A model generated the notes under the pieces. That model ran no database searches and was not told the origin of the DNA. It saw only the letters and a program-made list of their open reading frames with translations. 64,000 nt of DNA from Blasia pusilla (Eukaryota > Marchantiophyta > Marchantiopsida > Blasiales), in NCBI GenBank assembly GCA_050084515.1, contig CM114275.1, positions 2,604,001 through 2,668,000 of the forward strand, given 5' to 3'. Of the stretch, positions 1 to 10,408 are shown piece by piece (the first letter of the stretch is position 1; each line of letters opens with the position of its first letter). Both the position numbers and the translations under genes were made by a program.

Positions 1-376
1 TCATGAGAAATCAAATGTCTCCACATAGGTCACATCAACAATAAAAACTTAACAAATTTACAAGCTAGCTTGTAATAAAATTAAGGGTTTGGAAAGCCTC
101 GTCCTGGTTGATTTCATGAATTTCCATTACCAAGCTATACAAACAAGGAAAACATGTAAAACATCACATGCGCTAACGCAAACGCAATACATTCCTACCA
201 TTCTAAAGTTGTAGCAGTAGCTACAATAGTAGACATCCCATTGCATTGTATAGAAATTTTCTCTCCTACTTAAGAGCAACCTTATGCCAGATGCAAATTG
301 ATCTAACAATCCAAAAGGACTAGCTCAAGTCTAATTGAATCACCGACCTGAATTTCATGATCATAGGGTAAGAGGA
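1..376. other. Host flank left of element E1
   Basis: No coding exon, RNA gene or transposon terminus is visible here. The sequence is AT-richer than the neighbouring element and has no copy elsewhere in the window, so it is probably host DNA. It may be continuous with the spacer from 15298 before E1 inserted. Confidence 0.5.
368..376. repeat. Candidate 9-bp target duplication, left copy
   Basis: GTAAGAGGA lies directly before the left terminus and recurs at 15298-15306 directly after the right terminus. Nine bases is the usual length for Mutator-like elements. Caution: the same purine-rich word also occurs inside the left terminus (about 386-394), so the match could be partly fortuitous. 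Confidence 0.45.
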
Positions 377-520
377 GAGGTGCGGTAAGAGGAGAGGAAG
401 AGAGGAGAGAGGAGAGTGGAAACTACCTTCAACCGAAATAGATACTTTTTTTTTAAGAGAGTTTCCGTTGGGTTGAAGAGAGGAAACTTTTTGTGTGAAT
501 TTTTTTGCACTTTTTTATTC
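377..520 (+). repeat. Left terminus (L) of composite element
   Basis: An AG-rich run of GAGAGG units is followed by a T-tract and AAGAGAGTTTCCG. It is closely matched at 55776-55920 in E5. It resembles the right terminus only loosely, in the shared GTAAGAG and AGGAGAG words, so the terminal inverted repeat is weak. Confidence 0.6.
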
Positions 521-770
521 ATTTATTAAACAATCCCACTGTTTTTTTTCCTCTTCCATATTTTGGCAACCCCTGTGAGTCCGACGAGTTGCAAATTGCA
601 CAAAATTTACAAAACTGAAAAATCAGTGGAATCATAAGTGTGGAACCAATCACTTTTTCCATCCAAGGTCTGGAAAAAATCTATCATTTGCCCCGAGCTT
701 AATAGAGTTCAAGCTCACAGTGAAGGTTGAGAAAAAAAAGAAGTACAATCTAAAACCTCATTTTGCATCC

Positions 771-1412
771 TCAAAGTGGTTTGTTTAAAATACTTGGAAC
801 TTCTTTGAGGGACAGAATTGGTTGGTGGATTCCTACTCCTACCTCCGACTCTCTTAAAACTACCAGCAACACATAGTACATGTGCTTACAAGGGAAATAC
901 CTTTTGCCACTTGTCTCTCTTTGGACAAAGTCATCACATGAACATGTGGGAAAGCAACAGATGTGCACCACATACACCCCTGTGACACTTGAATTTCTGA
1001 TGTTGTTCTGACCCACCCAATACATCCTTCCTATTCCATTGCCACTCGGGACATCTTTCATGGCGATGATCTCCATTTTTGCCTCCCGAAGTCTTTGCAA
1101 TTGTTTTGCTCTCTCCACCGTTGGCCTACACATTCTGTTTCTCTTCACCCCATTTCTAGACTCAAACAGAAATAATGGATTGAGATCATCCACCTTCTCC
1201 GGGTACATGTTGACATCAATCTTGGGTTGAATACGAAATGCAAAGGTCTCTGTAATGCGAACATGCTCCGAACTTCCCCCGTCTATGAGTCCGAAACCGA
1301 CACTTGTAAGATTGTCCACCGTCTTGAGTGCGATTCGTCTTTGCGGCGATGGGCCAAATCGTGGGGTATTCGGGAGCTCAATGGCGGCGGATAAGACTTC
1401 CGGAAAGCGCAA
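771..1412 (-). pseudogene. Gene A terminal exon with SWIM zinc finger (E1)
   Basis: A 213-residue open stretch. Near its end it has the SWIM signature C-x-C-x(n)-C-x-H, visible as TCSCDDF followed 12 residues later by PCKHMYYV. SWIM fingers commonly follow the transposase core in plant MULE proteins and bind DNA. The upstream half is basic and low-complexity. The stop lies about 390 bases inside the left terminus, so this is the 3' end of gene A. The copy at 56188 keeps the same Cys and His residues. Confidence 0.65.
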
Positions 1413-3771
1413 GATTCATTTGGGAAGAAGAAGTACTTCAATTAATCCCGGTCCTCGTGAACGATCAAAGGTTTGAGTCCCCAAAACCCAGGCAAAGGTC
1501 GTCGATCCTTATCTGATTCTTATTTAGGAAAGTGCCGCATGCTCTCCTAATGCCATCAGATCCCGCCCTGCAGTGGGTCCACGTCTGGGTTGCTCCGAGA
1601 TATATGCCACCGTTTTAGGTTGCAATCCACCTCCATTACCGAATCCCATATTGTTGAACCACCCGGTGGCGAGGATGTTGCGAACTTCAAAGAACGGAGG
1701 GCTTTTGAAATAAAACATTCACGATTTTGGAGAAGTAACTCCATCACGGATTTGGGACGGGTCCGGGGTCCCCGAATACCTGGGCGGTGTAATTTCCTCA
1801 TCCAAATCAATCACCGGATTCGTTCCTCGATTTGCCTCTTCACCGCTGAAGTCAAGATACTTATCTGGTCTCCACGAGTCTCGTTCGGATTGCTCCTTCA
1901 CCATCTCAGTATGGGACGTCTTGAAACCAGCGCACGAATATCCCCACCAATGTGTACGTCTTGCTCGAGTGGAGTTCGACTACGCACTTAGGTTGAAGGC
2001 CCGACATACAATTTTTCATCACCAGATCTCACGGCCGCCTACGACATAGAGCTCGTAGATCGACGGCCCTTTTCCTTTTGTTATGCCTTTTGTGAGAAAG
2101 ATATGGGATGCTGCAGACTGTAGCATTGCTCTTGCCTGGTCTTGTTGGCATGCCTCCACAAGTGAGATTCGTTAGCATGCTTGTGACGACCTCCAAGAGG
2201 AATGAACACTTTCTTCTCCACTTGTGTTGGGGCAGAGGGCATTTTCATGAACGTTCAATCCCTGCAACGACGGCAATGTTAGAAGGGAACGAAAATAACT
2301 CAGGAGTCAAAGAAATAAGCGACCTGTCGGAACCAGACAGGTTGCAGGCCCGAGGCATCCCATGAACGACTCTGCGACCCGTCGGGTCCCGACGTGTTGT
2401 AACCTTAAACCCACCTACTGCAACCCGTCGGAACCTGACGGGTTGCAAGGACGAGGCATCCCATGAACGACTCTGTGACCCGTCGGGTCCCAAATTGTTG
2501 CACACCCGGGACACACCAAACATCTGGATGCAACCCGTCGGTTTCCGTCGAGTTGCATACAGCTTGCTTGGTTTCTTGGGTTTGAAATCCATATAATTCC
2601 CACGCTTCTCACCCTGAGCTACAACTTTACAAACAATTCTCAGCGTGAGCTTGACAAGACAAAATAGTGAACTCACCTGCCGCATGAAGTTTCCCCATTG
2701 TCTCATACGACATCCACCAACTCAACCAAGAGCATAACTCTTTGTACTTCCCTCAATCGCATGCTTCCTCCACCACCCATGAAGTTCTTCTGGCGGTCCA
2801 TGGCACGCTTCAAGGTTTCTTTGTCCTTGCGGCGTTGGAGTAAGTGACATGCTCGATCCTCTTATTCTCCTTGATGCAAGATTTGGTGTACCGGGTCAGG
2901 CATTGCCAATGGAAAGCATCCGACCTTTCCCTCTCAGGTTGAACCTCTCCACCCTGAACACTTCCGGATAGCAATCCACCCAGGTTGTGCATTGTCCGCC
3001 ATGAACCCATAAATTTCCGGAGGTGGCCTTTTGTTTTCCTTCACCACCTCCAATAAGAGTAACCAAAGACACATCTTCAAAGCGCCAACATCTTACGCCT
3101 TTACTTCACACACAAATATAGTTTTGAGTCCCTCCTCCACATGGTCATAAACGTGAGCACCCATCGTCAACCATCCGTTCAAAGACTCAGTAGCAAATAT
3201 CAAAGCGACCTGCTCCCGTAAAGATCTTCCCCTTCCCTCATTCGATCTATAAGATCGAGGCCACTCGACGGACCTATGGTTGACATTTTGAAGACATAGG
3301 CCCTGGATCCCTCGCCTCCTTGGCCCATGAACTGCCATCTCTGAATGAATGGAAATCTAGAGTTGGCCTTGATTCTGGCGATGGCATCCATTTCGGCCGT
3401 CTTTCCATCCAGAACTCGTATCTGACGCAACAAATTTTGGAAGCATTCAGGATCAGCGAGAAATGCGAGATTTTCCGAGAGTTGTTTCTCCTCAACCGCC
3501 GTGATCTCGCTGTGTCCAAGGATTCCAAGAAATTGTTCACAAATTTTTGATGCCGTTGAGAGCTTGATCACTCCGGGCTTTGAACCCGGAGAGTTTCTGT
3601 AGACCTCGGCTACTTTCTTCGCCACATCCTCCTTGATGTGTCTTTGAATTGCATCGGTCACAGGATGAGTGTGGGAGCCAACATGGACAGCCAGCCTTGT
3701 ATACTCTGACGTGGAGCCCAAGTCGTGGAAAATGAAAAATATGTATGCAAGACACGCTCCAACGCAGAAGG
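1346..3771. repeat. Tandem duplication in gene A, unit 1
   Basis: The stretch from 1346 to 3771 is repeated as 3772-6142. Both share the linker, the palindrome block, the transposase core and the start of the finger region. The breakpoints share the 6-base word GCGATG at 1346, 3772 and 6143, which fits microhomology-mediated duplication. The units have diverged by many small changes since. Confidence 0.75.
2320..2560. repeat. Palindrome cluster in gene A intron (E1, unit 1)
   Basis: Four or more degenerate copies of the 27-bp palindrome lie between the core exon and the linker exon of gene A. Most stems remain pairable. The minus-strand donor after GNFMRQ is near 2660. Confidence 0.7.
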
Positions 3772-6142
3772 GCGATGGGCCAAATCGTGGGGGTATTCTC
3801 GGGAGCTCCAATGGCAGCCGGATAAGACTTCCGGAAAGCACAAGATTCATTTGGGCAGAAGAAGTACTTCAATTGATCCCGGGTCCTCGTGAAACGATCA
3901 AAGGTTTTGAGTCCCCAAAACCAGGCAAAGGTCGTCCAGTCCTTATGAGTTCTTATTTAGGAAAGTGCCGCATGCTCTCCTAATGCCATCGATCCCGCCC
4001 TGCAGTGGGTGCAGGTTGCTCGAGATATATGCCACCGTTTTAGGTTGCAATCCACCTCCATTACCGGAATCCCATATTGTTGAACCACCCGGTGACGAGG
4101 ATGTTGCGAACTTCCAAAGAACGGAGGGCTTTTGAAATAAAACATTCACTGATTTTGGAGAAGTAACTCCATCACGGATTTGGGACGGGTCCGGGGTCCC
4201 CGACTACCTGGGCGGTGTAATTTCCTCATCCAAATCAATCACCGGATTCGTTCCTCGATCTTTGCCTCTTCACCGCTGAAGTCAAGATACTTTATCGGTC
4301 TCCACGAGTCTCGTTCGGACTACTCTACCACCATTTGTATGGGATGTCTTGAAACCCGCCCACGAATATCCCCACCAATGTGTACGTCTTGCTCGAGTGG
4401 AGTTCCAGCTACGCACCGGTTGAAGGCCGACATACAATTTTTCATCACGAGATCTCACGGCCATACGACATGGAGCTCGTAGATCGACGGCCCTTTTCCT
4501 TTTGTTATGCCTTTTGTGAGAAAGATATGGGATGCTGCAGACTGTAGCATTGCTCTTGCCTGGTCTTGTTGGCATGCCTCCACAAGTGAAATTCGTTGGC
4601 ATGCTTGTGACGATCTCCAAGAGGAATGAACACTTTCTGCTCCACTTGTGTTGGGGCAGAGGGCATTTTCATGAACATTCAATCCCTGCAACGACGGCAA
4701 TGTTAGAAGGGAACGAAAATAACTCAGGAGTCAAAGAAATAAGCGACCTATCGCAACTAGACGGGTTGCAGGCTGGAGGCATCCCATGAACGACTCTGCG
4801 ACCCGTCGGGTCCCGACGTGTTGTAACCTTAAACCCACCTACTGCAACCCGTCAGAACCCGACGGATTGCAAGGCCGAGGCATCCCATGAACGACTCTGT
4901 GACCCGCCGGGTCCCGACGGGTTGCACACTCGGGTTGCACCAAACATCTGGATGCAACCCGTCGGTTTCCGTCGGGTTGCACACTCGGGCAATCCGTCGC
5001 ATCCGACAGCTTGCTTGGTTTCTTGGGTTTGAAATCCATGTAATTCCCACGCTTCTCATCCTGAGCTAGAACTTTACAAACAATTCTCAGCGTGAGCTTG
5101 ACAAGACAAAATAGTGAACTCACCTGCCGCATGAAGTTTCCCCATTGTCTCATACGTACAGTCCACCAACTCTACCAAGAGCACAACTCTTTGTACTTTC
5201 CCTCAATCGCATGCTTCCTCCACCACCCATGAAGTTCTTCATGGCATTCCATGGCCTGCTTCAAGGTTTTGCTGTCCTTGCAGCGTTGGAGTAGAGTGAC
5301 ATGCTCAGTCCTCTTATTCTCCTTGATGCAAGATTTGGTGTACCGGGTCACAGACCGTTGCCAATGGAAAGCATCCAACCTTTCCCTCTCCGGTTGAACC
5401 TCTCCACCCCAAACACTTCCCGGATAGCAATCCGCCCAGGTTGTGCACCCAGGTTCAAACTGCCAACGTCTTGTGCCTTTACTTCACAGACAAATATAGT
5501 TTTGAGTCCCTTCTCCACATGGTCATAAACGTGAGCACGCATTGTCAACCATCCGTTCAAAGACTCAGAGCAAATATCAAAGCTTACCCAAGCTGCCGTA
5601 AAGATCTTCCCCTTCCCTCATTCGATCTATAAGATCGAGGCCACTCGGCAGATTTTGTGGTTGACATTTTGAAGACATAGTTCTGGATCCTCGCCTCCTT
5701 GGACCATGAAGCGCCATCTCGAATGAATGGAAATCTGGAGTTGGCCTTGATTCTCGGCGATGGCATCCATTTCGCCGTCTTTCCATCCGTAACTCGATCG
5801 ACGCAAAGACAAATTCGGAAGCATTCGGGATCAGCGAGAAATGCGAGATTTTCCCAGTTGTTTCTCCTCAACCGTGATCTCGCCTCGTCCGAGGATTCAA
5901 GAAATTTTCACAAATTTGTGATGCCGTTGTGAGCTTGATCACCCAGGGCTTTGAACTTGGAGAGTTTCTAAAGACCTCGGCTACTTTCTTCGCCACATCC
6001 TCCTTGATGTGTCTTTGAATTGCATCGGTCACAGGATGAGTGTGGGAGCCAACATGAACTGCCAGCCTTGTATACTCTGACGTGGAGCCCAAGTCATGGA
6101 CAATGAAAAATATGTATGCACGACACGCTCCAACGCAGAAGG
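3772..6142. repeat. Tandem duplication in gene A, unit 2
   Basis: Second unit of the 2.4-kb duplication. It keeps the better transposase core (5160-5580) and leads into the single N-terminal region at 6143-7045. It lacks the SWIM exon, so the two units together encode no simple protein. Confidence 0.75.
4742..5012. repeat. Palindrome cluster in gene A intron (E1, unit 2)
   Basis: Six or so copies of the palindrome in the duplicate of the gene A intron. Copies differ from those at 2320-2560, so they have mutated since the duplication. Confidence 0.7.
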
Positions 6143-7045
6143 GCGATGCCTGACAATGAGGACATCGATGGCCTCCCGACGGTATTGTGGCACCCACCTC
6201 GTATGGAGTTTCTGCATTCTTGGGCGGGAATTGCGACGTATTGACTCGCCCGTTGCGCTCTAGATACGGGCATGCTGGACTTCTACACTCCAAGGCTCCC
6301 ACGCATTGGCGGCGGGAGACAATCCAAGGACCATCAGGGATGGAAGCACTGGTCCGTTGAAGCCTGCACCATCGATGACAATCAGACTTTCTGTACATAC
6401 CCTTCAGGCGTCCTCCATCCTTCTTTTGAGAAGGAGCAGCAAGTGGAGGCAACTCAAAAATGCAATTACCATAAATGACGTGGGCGGCAACTCGTCGACA
6501 AGAATGTGCTTGAACATTTTCAAGGCGAGACGAAAGCAAACTATTGCCCGATACTCGCAAGAGGACCGAGTAGGCGGACAGAGGGCCCAATTGGTGTCCC
6601 TGAGATCCATTGAGGTTGATAACATCCGGAATCTCTTCGGGAAGAACAACATTGTTACGAGTGTGCGGTTGGAGTCGGCCGGATCTGCAGAGCTTGGAGT
6701 TGCAAACGAGAGCTCGGAGCACTAGGAAATTCTAGACCATCTACTTGGGAAACAGCGAATTCGAGGCGGGCCGTAAACTCTGTATTGACCATTTGCTAGA
6801 GGTAGGAGATTCCATACTTTACGGTCTGAAGTCACTGGCTGGACCGTCTCACCTATTATGTCTTCCGTACCTTCCACCCTAATATCTTTGGATACAAAGA
6901 TGGTTCCAATTTGAAGAAGAAATCGAACAGACAGAAAGTTTTCATCCACTGCTACGAAAGACTCACGAGCTTGGGGTCGAATGATTTCGGATTGAGGAAG
7001 GGCCGCCAGATGACTGCCACAAGTGAGCTTAACATAATTATCCAT

Positions 7046-8393
7046 TCCAAGAAGATTCCTACGAGAATGAGAATGAGAATATTTAATTTATAGTGAATAG
7101 GAAACAGATACTCCTGACAGATTTGTTTGACACAATGGATCCAATCTCCTGGGGGAGATTGTCTGACACAATGGATCCAATTCTGTAACACATTCAATTG
7201 TGTTGCAATATGTTACCGGATTTGGGAAGCAGAGGGTTGTGCATCACTTGGAACCCGTCGGAGTCCTGGTAACTCAGAAATTAGCCGAAGCTTACTGAAG
7301 CCTGCAACCCGTCGGCATCGGACGGGTTGCACACTTCTGCTAAACATTGTCAAAGCGAGCAACCCGTTGCTCTCCGACGACTTGCTGGGATACCGCTCCT
7401 TCTTGCTCGAAGATGCCAGAGGCGTGCAAACCGTCTGTTCCCGACTAGTTCCGCGGGTGCCTCGCCTTTGAGCCCAAAGACGGCGAGGCGTGCAACCCGT
7501 CGCCGTCCAACGGGTTGCGCAAGGGCGTCGCCTTGTGGTGCAGCCAGCCAGACTCCGACAACTTGCACGGGAAGCCATCGTTCCTCACCCTTGATGAGGG
7601 AAGCGTGTAACAGCAATCTCGACGGATTGCCCAAAATACGCCCCGTTCCGTCCCAAACACGGCGGAGGCGCGCAACATGTCGGTCTCCGACGGCTTGCGC
7701 GGGTACCTCGAGTTGTTTTCCGAAGACGACGGAGGCGCTCAACCCGTCGGTCTCCGACGGCTTGCGCGGGTACCTCGCGTTGTTTTCCGAAGACGACGGA
7801 GGCGCTCAACCCGTCGGTCTCCGACGGGTTGCTCGCGCACCTGGCGACCTTCGCAGGATGGCGGAGGCGCGCAACATGTCGGTCTCCGACGGGTTGCGCG
7901 GGTACCTCGTGTTCTTTTTCGAAGACGACGGAGGCGCTCAACGTGTCGGGCTCCGACGGGTTGCTCGCGCACATGGCAACGTACCCAGGATGGCCGAGCC
8001 GCGCAACCTGACGGACTCCGACGGGTTGCGATTTTTCACGTCGAGACTTCCGTAACATTCGGCACGTCGCCGTCGAAAGGACGACGGGACCCAACGGTCA
8101 GCCCAACGGCTAGAAAATTATAAATAGGGCAGAAGTCGCTCATTTCCGGTTTCTCATTTCGCGATCTTCATTCCTCACTCCTCACTCTCGGCAGCACTGA
8201 TCGAATCTGAAGGGGCATTTCACGCGATGACATCGCGAGTCGATAGGAGGAACGAGAGCGAGACGGTTCAACCGAGCGATATCGAGACGATTCGAGCTAA
8301 CCATCAAGGCGAGACGAGCTCCCATCTTGACATCAGCAAGGCTACTGATCAAGGGATTCGTCGTGGACATACGCGGAGGCATTTCCGGCAAAA
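7046..8393. promoter_or_regulatory. Divergent A/B promoter region with palindrome array (E1)
   Basis: Gene A's TATA box (reverse of TATAAATT) is at 7085-7092. Gene B's TATA box (TATAAATA) is at 8119-8126. Between them, 7250-8035 holds about 18 palindrome copies spaced roughly 30-60 bp apart. The gene A side starts with an ATTCTC-rich pyrimidine patch near the presumed transcription start. The arrangement recurs in E2, E3, E4 and E5, which supports a real bidirectional promoter. Confidence 0.65.
7304..7330. repeat. Example of the 27-bp palindrome, near-perfect copy
   Basis: Arm GCAACCCGTCGG, centre CAT, arm CGGACGGGTTGC. The arms pair over 11 of 12 positions. It shows the unit length used throughout the window. 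Confidence 0.85.
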
Positions 8394-9023
8394 ATGACGA
8401 GGAAAAAAACACAAGCCAACAAGTCCGGGAGCTTCACTCCCAAGTCCATTAGGACTCCTGCGTCAGCTTCTCCTGCGCCCCGTTCGGCGAATGAAATTAG
8501 GCAGCAGGAAATCAAGGAGCGGGAAAGGGAAGCGAAGATGCACAACCAAGTGCTTTTGGCGAGACGTGTTCAAGCGGCGCTAGATAAACAGAACGAAGAG
8601 GCCGAGACGTCGCAAGCCTTGAAGAAAAGGATCGCCGACGAAAAGAGAGAAAATAAGCGTCTGGACGTGTCGGTGAGGAGGGCGGAATTGGCTAAGGCGA
8701 GGCGGGAAAAAGCGATAGCCATTGACGATAGCCCAGCCCGTCCAACCGCAAGTGTTGAGATGCGGGAAATGTCCCCTACAAAGTCCGGGGACACAATCAA
8801 CATAGTGGAAACAACACCAGTTCAAATCGATGACGACGAGGTCATGAGGACCGCCAGCGTGGAGATGGTGGACATGGCCGAAGAAGCCAGAGAGCGGTCA
8901 TTCTCGACTCCAAGCCCGGCGGAGGACATCGACCTCTATCGGATCGACGAGTTCCCAGTCGATTTTCCAGCCCTTGTCTCAGACAAGTTAGCAAATCAAG
9001 AAACCGACTCCATTTTCGAGCGG
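8394..9023 (+). pseudogene. Gene B exon 1 (E1): charged coiled coil
   Basis: Starts MTRKKTQANKSGSF and stays open for about 210 codons. Residues 35-105 are a highly charged Glu/Arg/Lys/Gln coiled coil. A Pro/Ser-rich acidic stretch follows, ending in FERVR. The exon ends at a GT donor (CGG|GTAAGAG). The start is chosen because it is the first ATG after the TATA box at 8119 and is conserved in all copies. A nuclear or nucleic-acid role fits the composition, but no specific function can be read from it. Confidence 0.65.
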
Positions 9024-9109
9024 GTAAGAGAGGTTAGGTTTTTAATTCTGTGAATTGCAATTCATTGGGATTTCAGTGTAGCTTATTCCTCTTATCCCGG
9101 TTTCGATAG

Positions 9110-9575
9110 GTGGTAAAGCAGATGGCACTCATGGAGGGCCACAACGCCGAGGATTCCACTCTGCCGATTAAGGACAATGGAATACGTCCGCGAAATACAG
9201 TCCGACGAGGACATCGCAAAGCTAAAACAATCGGCGGCGACAACATCCTAAGTGGACAGTTTTCCTCCCTTGCATGTTCAGCCTTACGACGAGCATAAAC
9301 CCAAGCTCGCAGTTCGAGGAGGACTTGGAAAATCTCGACACATTCTCGGAGGATGCGAGACCAGGACTTGAAGGCAAGTTGAGGGCACGAATTCAGCTGG
9401 ATGAGGAATCTACATTTCTTCATCCGGTATGGAAATCACAGTTCATGGCGTGGACCAAGTTTATGGAGGAGTGCCCCAACTCATTGGAGGCACATTTCTG
9501 CGTGAAGGCAGTGGTCCTTCACCCATACCCTCATCACATGGCGACGGTGGAGATGGCAATGCATGCCATGAACAC
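9110..9575 (+). pseudogene. Gene B exon 2 (E1): ParB/sulfiredoxin-like box, damaged
   Basis: The acceptor is ATAG at 9106-9109. The exon begins VVKQMALMEGHN and ends at AACAC|GTAAGT. In E4 and E5 the second half reads as one frame containing FFIWDGNHRFMAW, a pattern typical of ParB-like nuclease/sulfiredoxin folds (D-G-N/E-H/R-R). In this copy single-base losses around 9425-9440 break that box. The following intron (9576-10408) is filled with palindromes. Confidence 0.5.
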
Positions 9576-9596
9576 GTAAGTATCTTTAACACTTTC

Positions 9597-10395
9597 GCAA
9601 CTCGTCGGACTCGGACGAGTTGCTCGATTGATGAATGGGTTAGGTTTGTTTAGGCAGAAAGCAACTCGTCGGACTCCGACGAGTTGCTAGACTGCACGGT
9701 TTTCCGGATGTTTTTTTAAGATTGACACTCGTCGGACTCGGCGACTTGTTTGATGGAACATAGATTTAACTAGTTTTTGGCCCAAAGCAAACCGCCGAGT
9801 CCGCGGGTTGCTCGACAAAGTCGCCTCGTAAGGTTGTTTTTAAGAATGCAACTCGTCGGACCCGACGAGTTGCTCGAAAGTGACGCAAGTTTAGAAGGTT
9901 TTTGCCCCAAAGCAACCCGTGAGTCCGACGGGTTGCTTACCTCAAATCGCTATTTTTGGCGAAATCAACCCGTCGGACTCCGATGGGTTGCTTTGGGGCA
10001 AAAACCTTCTGAACCTGCAGTCACTCGAGCAATTTGTCGGTGTCCGACGAGTTGCATTCTTAAAAAAACAACCTCACAAGGCGGCCTGTGGAGCAACCCG
10101 TCGGACTCCGACGGTTTGCTTTAGGCCAAAAACTAGTTAAATCTATGTTCCATCAAACAAGTCGTCGGAGTCCGACGAGTGTCAATCTTAAAAAAACATC
10201 CGGAAAACTGTGCAGTCCAGCAACCCGTCGGAGTCCGACGAGTTGGTTACCTGGCATTAGCAAATCTGAATGCAACCCGTCGGACTCCCACAGGTTGCAT
10301 CATTTAGCTTGTTGCTAGAATCCGATCCTCAGCTGTGACGACCCGTCGGAGTCCGACCGGTTGCGGGAACCCATGTAATTTCCTGACGGGTTGAG
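9597..10395. repeat. Palindrome array in gene B intron 2 (E1)
   Basis: About 15 copies, many of the variant class with CTCGTC paired to GACGAG in place of CCCGTC paired to GACGGG. Both arms carry the matched change, so the stem is kept. Confidence 0.8.
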
Positions 10396-10408
10396 TTTGG
10401 ATGTGCAG

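Larger units (their letters stand above)
771..7045 (-). pseudogene. Gene A copy 1: MULE-type transposase, broken and internally duplicated
   Basis: Reading from 7045 downwards, the protein begins MDNYVKLTCGSHLAALPQ. A Cys-rich finger region follows (5868-6400, with C-H-R-W-C, C-R-S-P-A-C and C-P-H-C-Q motifs), then a core at 5160-5580 with Y-D-H-V-E-K-G-L, M-A-D-N-A-Q and S-D-A-F-H-W. That core recalls the DDE domain of Mutator-like transposases. An intron with palindromes, a low-complexity linker and the SWIM exon at 771-1412 complete the gene. The gene is broken by many frameshifts and by a 2.4-kb tandem duplication. It starts 64 bases from gene A's TATA box and faces away from gene B. Other copies begin at 30275, 36703, 47580 and 57279. 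The MULE class is inference from motifs. Confidence 0.55.

Noticed and set aside
377-440. AG-rich ends as telomere-like or satellite repeat
   Set aside because: The AG-rich block is short, irregular and located at element boundaries in each copy; it is better explained as the transposon terminus.
1590-1991. 133-codon plus-strand frame as a gene
   Set aside because: It is the opposite strand of gene A's linker exon and is not kept in the duplicate at 4000-4400.
7250-8035. Array of about 27-bp repeats with 30-60 bp spacers resembling a CRISPR array
   Set aside because: The units are imperfect, fully palindromic and spread through introns and promoters of a eukaryotic transposon; spacers are homologous between element copies; no cas genes.
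7327-8055. Long reading frames rich in ATRR, SDGL and VARLR over the palindromes
   Set aside because: They are translations of the repeat unit. They occur on both strands in several frames and have no splice or start context.
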